A program made the position numbers and the translations under genes. A DNA stretch of 64,000 nt from Gnetum montanum (Eukaryota > Streptophyta > Gnetopsida > Gnetales > Gnetaceae): the NCBI GenBank assembly GCA_015680685.1, contig MNCI01026517.1, positions 213,996-277,995 of the forward strand, given 5' to 3'. Within the stretch, counting starts at the first letter, position 1. Every line of letters begins with the position of its first letter. The notes beneath the pieces were generated by a model that searched no databases, was not told where the DNA came from, and worked only from the letters and a program-made list of their open reading frames with translations. Shown here one piece after another: positions 55,951 through 64,000 of the stretch.

Positions 55951-57250
55951 TTAAACCAGATGTGACGATACATAAAATTCCTTTAATAGAAGGTTCTAAA
56001 ATAGTCAAGAATAAACAAAGGAAATTTAATCCATCATTTGAACCAGATATGGAAGCCAAAATTAAGAAGTTGTTACAAGCACGAATCATATATCTAATAC
56101 GATATTCAACATGGCTTGCTAACCTTGTTCTAGTGAGAAAGAAAAATGGTGATATAAGGCTTTGTGTAGACTTTAGAAATTTGAATGATGCCTTGAAAAA
56201 GGATAAGTATCCACTTCCAAGAATTGATGAGATGCTGATTAAAGTCTCAGGTTATCAAGTATATTCTTTCTTAGATGGTTTCTCAGGTTATAATCAAATC
56301 GTAGTAGATAAGAATGATAGACACAAAATAACATTTATCACGAAATAGGGAACTTTCACTTACCAAAGAATGCCATTTGGATTGTCAAATGTTAGATCTA
56401 CTTTCCAAAGTGCAATGGATATAGCATTTAAGGATTTATTAGGAAAATTTGTGGTGGTTTATTTGGATGATATTACAATATTCTTAGAAAAAAAGATCAT
56501 ATTAATCATCTCCAGCAAGTTTTCGACAGATGTCGTGAGTTTGGTATTTCATTAAATCCTAAGAAGTGTATCTTCAGGGTTAAATCTGGAAGCTTGTTAG
56601 GCCATGTGATATGTCAAGAAGGAATTGCCATAGAAAATTCTTGAATCTAAGTAGTACAGAATATTGAACATCCACAAGTAAGAAATCTCTCAGATCTTTC
56701 TTTGGGAAGATAAAATTTGTGAAAAAAGTTCATCCCCAAGTTTATTGAAATTACCAAACCTTTCATGCATATGCTAAAAAATGATGTCCAAGTAGAGAAA
56801 ACACTAGAATTAGAGAGAGCTTTGTCAGAAATTAAAAATGCTATACAAGAGGCTCCATATTTGGTGAAGCNGTCAGAAATTAAAAATGTTATACAAGAGG
56901 CTCCATATTTGGTGAAGCCTAGGCTTAAAGAATATTTTTGGTTATATTCTTTTACTTCGAATGATTCTATCGCTACTGTTTTAACACAAAAAGATGATGA
57001 ACCAATTGGATTTTTTGGGTATCAGTTGAAAGGTTCGGAATTAAATTATTCAGACTTAGAGAAACAAGCATTTGCAGTCATCAAAGCACTTCAGCATTTT
57101 AAATATTATTTGAAAATTTCATTAGTCCACATTATGATAATTGAACCTACAATCAAGCGATTCCTAGCCCAAAATGAGATTGGATTAAATAAAGGGAAAT
57201 GGCTTATAAAGTTGCAAAGTTTTAGATTTTGATTGGAAATATGAAAAACA
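55951..57250 (+). pseudogene. Element E reverse transcriptase and canonical RNase H
   Basis: RT: YYDDLKDFKPDVTIHKIPL, ARIIYLIRYSTWLANLVLVR, DIRLCVDFRNLNDALKKDKY, SFLDGFSGYNQIVVDKNDRH, RMPFGLSNVRSTFQSAMDIA and the catalytic VVVYLDDITIF (56,454-56,486). It breaks after that into other frames (LNPKKCIFRVKSGSLLGHVI). RNase H: WLYSFTSNDSIATVLTQKDD, PIGFFGYQLKGSELNYSDLE and KQAFAVIKALQHFKYYL. One TAG stop at 56,346-56,348 and a repeated segment around an N at 56,871. Confidence 0.88.
56824..56918. repeat. Duplicated 47-bp segment around a single N (56,871)
   Basis: GTCAGAAATTAAAAATG... is present on both sides of the N with one mismatch. It adds about 16 codons to the frame and is probably an unmerged contig overlap. 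Confidence 0.9.
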
Positions 57251-57259
57251 ATTTAGGAA

Positions 57260-57776
57260 ATGGGATTAGCCAAGTTAATGACTAGACAAAGTGAAGTATG
57301 TACACTTTACACCCATGAAGATAATTGGTATGATGAAATTCTCAAATTTCTTAATACAAGGAAAATCCCAAATAATTTAACTACAAGTCAAAAGAGAGCT
57401 TTCTTCAAAAGAGCACAAAGATTTGTTGTTAAAGATGGTATATTATATAGAAAATATTTTCGAGGGGTTTTATTGGAATGTGTTCATAATGATCAAATTA
57501 GTTTCATTTTGGAATAATTTCATGATCATTTGAATTTATTTTATGAATTCCCTAAGTTGACTATGCAACATATACTTTGATATGGATATTACTGGCCTTC
57601 CATGTATCAAGACATTAGTTCAAAGATTCAAAAATGCTATAAATGTCAAATTCATGGGCCAAAAATTAAAAAAAATAGAGCCCCTTTAAATTGGTTGAAG
57701 ACTCTTGGAGGGAATTTTTTAGCTACTATGAAAAGAGGATTGGGTTACCTAGGATTTCCTCATCTTCCAATTTAAG
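57260..57776 (+). pseudogene. Element E integrase, zinc-binding part only
   Basis: FFKRAQRFVVKDGILYRKYF, then GVLLECVHNDQISFILE-stop-FHDH and, in the same frame, YGYYWPSMYQDISSKIQKCY and KCQIHGPKIKKNRAPLN: the His-His-Cys-Cys zinc module. The catalytic DDE core that should follow is missing; the frame runs to GLGYLGFPHLPI and a stop, and an unrelated ORF begins. Confidence 0.8.
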
Positions 57777-58178
57777 TTGAGTAGAGAAAGTGATAAGAGA
57801 GCTAATTTAAAAGAGAATATGGATTTTGGGAGAACAATGAGGAAGCCTTTCATTCCTTATGTGATGGGATGTTGCCCAGAACATGTGTTAAAGGCTTACA
57901 TGAAAGCTAGAGCATGTGGAGCACCTAAAGAATGTCCTTTCATGGCTTGGTTGGCTGATGAATTTTCATTCCTCACAAGAGGTTTAGAAATAGAATCAAA
58001 TAATTGGGGACAATATAAAAATTGCACCGAAGAAGAAGAAAGGGAAGAAGAACAACCAATCAATGAAGATTCATGGGAAGAAGCCTTTGTGTCCCAAGAA
58101 GAAGAAGGACCCAATTGGGAAGAAAATAAGAATTCATCTAAGAAAGAAGATGAGAAGATTACAGAAGAAAAAGCTTAA
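57777..58178 (+). CDS. Intact 133-codon ORF of unknown function in E
   Basis: Uninterrupted from ATG 57,777 to TAA 58,176-58,178; a second ATG at 57,819 (MDFGRTMRKPFIPYVMGCCP) may be the real start. The N-terminal half is globular, with EHVLKAYMKARACGAPKECP and FMAWLADEFSFLTRGLEIE (Cys-Cys, two further Cys). The C-terminal half is very acidic (Glu/Asn/Lys-rich after about residue 80). No signal peptide or membrane segment. It stands where the integrase core and C-terminus belong. I do not recognise the family. It is less decayed than its neighbours, which may be chance, capture or late selection. Confidence 0.55.
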   Translation: MSRESDKRANLKENMDFGRTMRKPFIPYVMGCCPEHVLKAYMKARACGAPKECPFMAWLADEFSFLTRGLEIESNNWGQYKNCTEEEEREEEQPINEDSWEEAFVSQEEEGPNWEENKNSSKKEDEKITEEKA

Positions 58179-58539
58179 GAAGATCAAGTTGAAAGCTCCA
58201 GCAAGCCAGAAAATAATAGAACAACATTCATCACTTCAGAGATTGCTTATGAGAAGGTTAAAGATATGAGGATTCCTACCAGAGTAACCCTCACCATTCT
58301 GTTCCCATCTCAAAGTCCATGGATAAAGGACTTGATAATGTACAGTTTGTTGGTTTTTTTTAGGAATGAGGTTTTTATACACCCAAACCTTATGTTTGAT
58401 GGAAATTTTCCTCCAAAAATATTTATCTTTTCAAAATTCAATAAAAGCTTCAGTAAAAATTCAATAAAAGCTTCAGTACAGTTCAGTTTTAAAATGGGAC
58501 TTGCATAAATTTCTTTAAGCCTTTTAAAGGGGCCAAAAA
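58179..58539 (+). other. 3' untranslated part of E and polypurine tract
   Basis: An AATTCAATAAAAGCTTCAGT repeat at 58,436-58,480, then AAAGGGGCCAAAAA directly before the 3' LTR (candidate polypurine tract at 58,526-58,539). Confidence 0.65.
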
Positions 58540-59804
58540 TGTTGGCACATTTCAGCCATTTTATGGAACAGGTTGGCATGATAAAATTGATTAAAGGTTT
58601 TTGAAAAGAAAAACGTAGGAAGCCCTAGGTAAATCTAGGGCAAAGATTTCAGGCTGTTAGAACCCTAAACCACAATTATCATTTGCTCCTGGAAACTGCA
58701 AAAGAAAAATAAGATCTCCTTCAATAATCCACAGTATACAGAGAGTGGAGTCTTTACATAAAAGAACATTTGACTGATGGAAGCGTGTCAAACTTATGTA
58801 GACCATATTTTCTATTAATGTATAATTTAAAGATATGTTGGACAGAGCTCTTCGGTGTGAAGAGGTTTGGAGGCATTAGCGAATATCAGAGTTGAGGAGG
58901 TCAGATGCACCATTTCTGCCATTTATGGTGGCCACAGTGGGCCAATCAACCTACCGGTTGAAACGTCGATGCTGAGTAATAATATTATCAGTTGCATAAT
59001 TTTTGAGAAGAGGTCCTTGGATGAGAAGGCTGGTCATAGGATTGGGTCGTAGGAGTTCTGGGAGATGATCAAGGAGCTATTTGTGCTCAATGGTGTGATG
59101 AATCTTGGTGATTTTATTCCCGTGCTTGGGTTGTTTGATTTTTAGGGCTATCTCTGCCGCATAAAAAAATGTGAGCAAGAAGCGGAACGTATACATGGGA
59201 GAGGTAATAGACGAACACTGGAAGTGTATGCAGAGCACAAAAAAGTAAACCTCTCAAGATCTGGTGTATGTTCTCCTACAACTAGCAAAAAATCCATAAA
59301 TTGGCCTCAGCAAGATAAGGGTAAAGGCATACACATAGGAAATCATCATCAGCGGAACTAGAAGCTCTGCAACTCTCATGGAATGGTGACTTGCAGAACT
59401 TCCTCATAGCCTTGTGTTAATGGAACGAGCCAAAGCAGATCTTGATTCAGTAGCAGGCTGAAATCGATGGAATCAAATATCCTGAATATACCCTTCCTTG
59501 TGAGGATTGTGAAAGAAAAAATGCATCTGCATCCAATGGTGCCGTTGTTGGTTCTACGCTCAACCAGGGAGGCCTACACCATTAATGACTACCATTCTAG
59601 TGGGAGCTGGAATTATGATGAATGTTTGTCTACAAGCTAAAATTTCTAAAATAACATATTTGAAATTGTTGATGCCAAAATAACTCTTGCTCAGCAAGGT
59701 CAATCAACCTCCGGTTGGCTTGGCTCACTGTAGCCACTCTGCCATGAGATGCATCACTATTGTAGCCTCGTTGTCAGCATCCCTGGAAAATTTCTGTTAA
59801 CCAC
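58540..59804 (+). mobile_element. Element E 3' LTR, first 1.27 kb, interrupted by Tat-D
   Basis: Starts TGTTGGCACATTTCAGCC and follows 49,394-50,660 closely (CATAGGAAGCCCTAGG-like, GGAGTCTTCACATAAAAGAG-like and the P450 fragment). The match ends near 59,804, where the Tat-D LTR begins; the rest of the LTR lies beyond the window. Confidence 0.85.
58839..59640 (+). pseudogene. Cytochrome P450 fragment inside the E 3' LTR
   Basis: Second copy of the fragment at 49,693-50,492: WTELFGVKRF, NIRVEEVRCTISAIYGGH, GPINLPVETSMLSNNIISC and an I-helix region SGTRSSATLMEW. Both LTR copies carry it at the same offset, so it was part of the LTR before this insertion. Confidence 0.85.
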
Positions 59805-60636
59805 TGTAACGACGGAAAACGTCGGCAGCTGGAAATACCGACCGAAGTTCCGTGTACACAGCTTTAACCACGGATCCGCGCGAGGGCTAAGCTGGAAAAA
59901 CGAATCCGCGGTGCCCTGAACGGTCTTGTCGATCAGACAGGGACTTACGGGTCAGTAAAAGCGGTGACGATTACGGATTTTTGCGTGACGTGATTTGTTG
60001 CGAGAGATCGTAAAACGGGGAGACAACGACGTAGATGGATCGCTACGAAGATAACGCTAAAACGCCGGAAAGATGCTAACCGGGAGAGAAAAAACAAGTG
60101 GATGTCGCAAAGATCAAAGATCTATGTTTCAATGCTGGATCAGATGTATACTTGCGTGTATATTACGTTACAATGGGAGAAAACCCCCAACAACTGGATA
60201 CAAAATGAGCACAAAACAACAAGAAAACTGTGTGGACAGAAATCTGATCTACCTTGTAGACCCAAAGCCTAGGTGCAGGAATGGTCAAGCTCTGAAGTCT
60301 GTCGATCTTTTGAACGATAGAACCTGCTAACTGGGCGAGACGACTCTGCAATTCCCGTTCTGCTTCTTTGCTTCGGGTAGATCTGCTGTTAGGGCTCAGG
60401 CGGGCTGTGTTCTGTTTCTGCTAAAGGATGATGTTTGCAGCGATTACCAAAAGGTTGCTCTTGTTTCTCTGTTCAAGGCGATAAGTGTTCCCTTGTTCAG
60501 AAAATGCTCTTGTCCTCTTGATCTGCTGCCAACAAAAAGCGCTAAGTGCTCTGGTGCTCTGGTTTGTTAACTTGTCAACTTGCCAACCCTCTTCCAAAGA
60601 TCTCCCCCCTTTTCCTTTTATATTTGTCAGCTGGAG

Positions 60637-60644
60637 TATTTATA
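60637..60644 (-). promoter_or_regulatory. TATA box of the Tat-D LTR
   Basis: TATAAATA on the minus strand (CCTATAAATACTCC), in register with the Tat-A copy. Confidence 0.6.
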
Positions 60645-60859
60645 GGCCGCGACACGCGCAACCCTGATGATGTGGGCCCGAATGTCGCGGATCCCGTTGG
60701 CGAGATTCTTTTAAGTCAAACTGCGACTACGCATAACATGCTCGTTTGCGTGTTGTGCGTGTAAAGAGCAGGCCCATGGGCGTGTCTCGGCTGTGTTTGC
60801 GCTCATTCGCTTTGTGTTGCATGTTTGAACGCACTGACGTAAAAACAATGAGTTCAAGA

Positions 60860-61465
60860 TCGTTTTACGCTCACCACGCAGCTGTGCGTAGCAAAGCGTA
60901 AATGTAACATACGCTCACTACGCAGCCGTGCGTGGTGAAGCGTAAACAAAGTTTAAACTTACGTTCATCACACAACTGCGTGTGATAAAGCGTAAATCAT
61001 GCACAACTTACGCTTACCACGCAGCGGCGCGTGGTGGAGCGTAAGGAGCGTGCAACTTGGATCATGACCCACGCACTGGTACGCACCGCCGCGTAACGAG
61101 CGTAAAGGCCACTTATGTATGTGCCGCAAGAAAAAGTGCCGACTTGTCATGCCTCTCTGGATTTTGCCTTCAACTGTTTTGGAGCTTAGTACGCTCATCA
61201 CGCTACCGTGCGTGATAGAGCGTAAACTTGTCCTTGGACAAATTCTCCTTTAGCTATCTCGGAGCCTATTATGCTCATCACGCTGCCATGCGTGATGGAG
61301 CGTAAACTTGTCCTTAGCCAAATTAGCCTTTGGCTGTCTCGAAGCCTATTACGCTCATCACGCTGCTGTCCGTGATGGAGCGTAAACTTGTCCTTAGCCA
61401 AATTCGTCTTTAACTGTCTTGGAGTTTATTACGCTCATCACGCTGCCGTGCGTGATAGAGCGTAA
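60860..61465. repeat. Nine hairpin repeats in Tat-D U3
   Basis: Nine quasi-palindromes of about 33 bp: one arm TTACGCTCATCACGC, the other GTGCGTGATGGAGCGTAA with small changes. Centres lie near 60,885, 60,928, 60,977, 61,027, 61,080, 61,207, 61,287, 61,367 and 61,447. The last four sit in 80-bp tandem units that also share TAAACTTGTCCTTAGCCAAA. The array starts about 220 bp upstream of the TATA box. Confidence 0.88.
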
Positions 61466-62462
61466 ACTCGTCCTTAGACAAATTCGAGGCGCGTTCTTGC
61501 TTAAATTACAAATCTTTGCCTGAGGCCGACCCGTAATTTCACAGTGTTTCAATGGCCCCTCTTTGTTGACAGTTAGAGGGCTTACTCGAAGAACGTCGAC
61601 AAAGAATGTGAAACACCGGATTGGTAGAAGTAAGAACAACGTGCATCCATGACTACTCAGGTGTTGCTCTGTTTACGTAAAAGGAAGGCTGGCGAGTATG
61701 AGAGGAAGGGTGTAACTGAAAAAAGATTCGGGGAAGATGCAAACGGTGTGTTTATTTATGTCAACAAGAATGCTTTCAGACGAGCGTTACGCGTCAATCT
61801 GAGATATCTCTGTTACAAATTGTAGCAGGAATGCGTGCAAAAAGAAGCATTACGCATCACTTTTGCGATGTCTCTGCTAGCGTGAGAATGAAAAACGAAG
61901 ATTTACGTATGTGAATGCTGCGTATGGGAACTAGATGGTGGGGAAGAAGGGAATAAGGATTATGGTTAGATGCGTGTCGGGAAGAAATGCGCAAAGCGGA
62001 GTGGGTGGGCAAACCTGAGCAGCCATTTCAGCACGTTGTTGTACTTCGCCGCTTAGATGGATGCACCTTTGAATGACATCTTCCAAGTTAAGCAGCCTGC
62101 AACCACAAAAGGAAACAGAGGATGCCATTGGACAAAAGATGGGTTTTCTTGGAGCCGATGCTGTCTGCTGTTAGCCGGAGCCAACGGACTGTAAATGTTG
62201 AGCTGGAGCACTTGGGCAGAGCCACCAATCCTGATGAGTCGGCGCTGCATACCTTCGACAAAAGGCATAAGACGCAGTGCAGCTCACTGGTTGCATCGGG
62301 AACCGGCCAGATGAATCTGCGAGGCCGGCGCCCGATAGCAATGATTGGCGGAGACTCCTGGGGCCATGACCAACGAGGATTTCATTGGGGCTCCCACTAA
62401 CGAGGCTAAACTCCAAGAGCTTCTACCACCGCCACGGGTGTGGTGGCGGCATCTCCGAGGGA
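61466..62462. other. Distal U3 of Tat-D
   Basis: No gene supported; short frames of 65-97 codons on both strands without domains. GC-rich, with many CpG. AGGGATCAGTAAGATGCC occurs twice (62,458 and 62,489) at its right edge. Confidence 0.55.
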
Positions 62463-62629
62463 TCAGTAAGATGCCTCCTTGCTTGTCCGAGGGATCAGTA
62501 AGATGCCGATGGGGTGGGGATACTGTGACTGTCTCAGTATCCCACCCCGTCCGCTGTGCAACTGTACAGGAGTGCAAGAGTGATCACGCTCGCTTGAACA
62601 TGGTGGCGATCTGTACATTCCAGTTTTAA

Positions 62630-63115
62630 GTCTTGGAAGACTGCTATTACTGGTTTTAAGTCTCAGCAGACCGTGGTCCCAGTTTAAAGTTCGGGTGGAC
62701 CGAGAAGTGCTAGTTTTACGTCGTAGCGGACGGTGGTAAGGCTGGTTTATGATCTCAGTAGACCGTGCTGTGGATGTCAGTTTTATGTCATGACCCAGGG
62801 ACCAATCTGTGCTGATTTTACTTCTCAGGAGACGGCTACTTACCTGTGCCAGTTTAGCGTCGTGGCGGACGCGTGCAAAAGGTACCAGTTTTTCTCCTTG
62901 GCGGACCTGTACAACATTGCCAGTTTTACGTCGTAGCGGACGGTAACCACTTGCCAGTTTAGTGTCGTGGCGGACACATGCAAAAGATGCCAGTTTATCA
63001 TCATAGCGAACGGGCAGTGCCAGTTTAACGTCGTAGCGGACGCGTAGTGCCAGTTTTACGTCGTAGCGGACGCTTGATGCCAGTTTAACGTCGTAGAGGA
63101 CGATAATCGTCATAC
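62630..63115 (-). repeat. Tat minisatellite, 3' of Tat-D pol
   Basis: About fourteen units of 30-37 bp, core GCCAGTTTTACGTCGTAGCG followed by GACG on the plus strand. It begins about 25 bp beyond the integrase stop. Because several units are exactly 30 bp, the minus strand stays open and gives a 221-codon frame (63,128-62,463) with ten-residue repeats such as VRYDVKLAL. I treat that frame as a by-product. Confidence 0.88.
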
Positions 63116-63139
63116 CTGCTGTTGACACCGTCGTTGCCG

Positions 63140-64000
63140 CTAGATGAAGTACCGCTTTAGATACACATGATTCACAGGATTTGCTAACTCGTTGCCGTTG
63201 ACGCCTGCCAATTTGAACGCTCCGTTGTTGTATGCGTCGATTACCAAGAAAGGGCCTTCCCAGTTTGCAGAGAACTTGCCTACTGGTTCGCGCACAGCCT
63301 TGAGAACCAAGTCTCCTTTCTTGATCGGACGCTGCTGAAGGTTATGATGATGCTTTTTTCTCTGTTTATCCTGATATTTCTCAATTGCTTCAAGAGCCTG
63401 TATCCTCTTCTCTTCCAATGACTCCAAGTCCATTATTCGAGCCTCGGTGTGTTGAGTCTCATTTATAATGGTGGAGAGGACCATTCTCAGAGAAGGAATT
63501 TGTAACTCCAGAGGTAGCACCGCCTCAAAGCCATAAACTAGGCTATAGGGCGTACTGCCTGTAGCTGTTCTACATGTAGTACGATATGCCCATAGCACGT
63601 AGAGGATCTGCTCATGCCACCGCCTTTTGTTGCCGTCAAGCATTTTCTTGAGTAAATTGATCAGTATCTTGTTCGATGCTTCAGCTTGACCATTTGCCTA
63701 TGGGTAATAAGGGGAGGAAAAGGACTGCCTAATGCCTAGGTTGTCACAGAAGGATTTGGTATCCACGCTACTAAACTGTGGCCCATTGTCGGTCACGATA
63801 GTCATTGGGAGACCAAATCGGGTTACAATGTTATCCAAGATGAAATGGCAAACCTGTTGGGATGTAATTTTCCGTAGGGGGACAGCTTTTACCCACTTCG
63901 TGAAGTACTCCGTAGCGGTAATGATGAAGCTATGTCCTGTGGAAGACTTTGGCGTGATGGGTCCTATAATGTCAAGTCCCCATCGTTGGAATGGCCATGT
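63140..64000 (-). pseudogene. Tat-D integrase, nearly intact, running off the window
   Basis: Minus strand from the window edge: FQRWGLDIIGPITPKSSTGH (first Asp), EYFTKWVKAVPLRKITSQQV, GLPMTIVTDNGPQFSS (second Asp) and ANGQAEASNKILINLL (catalytic Glu). One TAG stop (63,698-63,700) stands in YYP-stop-ANG. An open block of 167 codons follows (63,643-63,140): WHEQILYVLWAYRTTCRTAT, GSTPYSLVYGFEAVLPLELQ, KGDLVLKAVREPVGKFSANW and NPVNHVYLKRYFI, stop. With one stop in 287 codons it is the youngest pol piece in the window. The remainder of pol lies to the right. Confidence 0.92.

Larger units (their letters stand above)
59805..62539 (-). mobile_element. Tat-D 3' LTR, about 2.7 kb
   Basis: Left end TGTAACGACGG at 59,805, directly after the point where E homology stops. 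It aligns with the Tat-A LTR (13,083-13,250). A TATA box on the minus strand (60,637-60,644) gives R-U5 of about 0.83 kb, and U3 with the hairpin array. The right end is placed at 62,539 because TCCCACCCCGTCC (purine-rich on the minus strand) follows; this end is inferred. CpG-rich, unlike the rest of the window. Confidence 0.65.

Noticed and set aside
62630-63115. CRISPR-like spaced repeats
   Set aside because: Units vary, spacers are short and irregular, and the context is a plant LTR retrotransposon; a minisatellite explains it.
62463-63128. 221-codon open frame as a real gene
   Set aside because: It is the complement of the tandem minisatellite plus adjoining sequence and has no non-repeat domain; kept only as a finding.
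1-64000. tRNA, rRNA, snRNA, Helitron, MITE or LINE features
   Set aside because: I saw no cloverleaf-like tRNA, no rRNA core words, no LINE RT and no clear terminal-inverted-repeat element; a proper search could still find small ones.

Overview
The window is repeat-derived plant nuclear DNA. I found no intact host gene, rRNA or tRNA. It is a stack of decayed Ty3/gypsy LTR retrotransposons plus a broken endogenous pararetrovirus. Plant origin is shown by Tat-type gypsy elements with a second RNase H, a Caulimoviridae-like sequence, short (84-106 bp) GT-AG introns and a plant-type cytochrome P450 fragment. The age, density and nesting of the elements suggest a very large, slowly purged genome, most likely a gymnosperm; that is inference.

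Layout. (1) 1 to about 15.3 kb: one large Tat-type element on the minus strand (Tat-A). In its own 5'->3' order it has LTR (13.08 kb rightwards), gag (12.6->10.5), protease (9.5->8.8), minisatellite (8.7->8.4), a gene remnant on the opposite strand (4.75-8.31), further tandem arrays (4.5->3.0), then RT, RNase H, second RNase H and integrase, cut by the window start. A diverged LTR of another family sits at 15.3-16.2 kb. (2) About 16.2-24.1 kb: a plus-strand Tat element (Tat-C) of the same kind, with a 128-base assembly gap and no visible gag. (3) 24.1-41.7 kb: a three-level nest. Gypsy element H is split inside its RT by element G (24,853-41,519, 5-bp target duplication gaagt), and G is split near the end of pol by F (34,187-40,654, duplication cttag/cttac). 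Removing the inner elements rejoins both outer reading frames. (4) 42.4-49.4 kb: an unidentified coding-like remnant, then two inverted copies of an endogenous caulimovirid (P2 minus, P1 plus). (5) 49.4-59.8 kb: gypsy element E, starting inside the RNase H of P1. Both E LTRs carry a cytochrome P450 fragment, and an unrecognised open 133-codon ORF lies where the integrase core should be. (6) 59.8-64.0 kb: a young, CpG-rich Tat element (Tat-D, minus strand) that starts inside the 3' LTR of E and continues past the window with a nearly intact integrase.

The Tat copies share three features not explained by coding: a roughly 24-bp minisatellite motif on both sides of pol, arrays of hairpin repeats in U3 upstream of the TATA box, and (in Tat-A) a seven-exon opposite-strand gene between protease and RT. 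Most in-frame stops are one C-to-T step from CAA, CAG or CGA, so much of the decay looks like methylcytosine deamination; Tat-D still has its CpGs.

Limits: the translations are by eye. Element families are assigned from motifs and domain order, with no database search. Boundaries without a TSD or a repeat partner are approximate.
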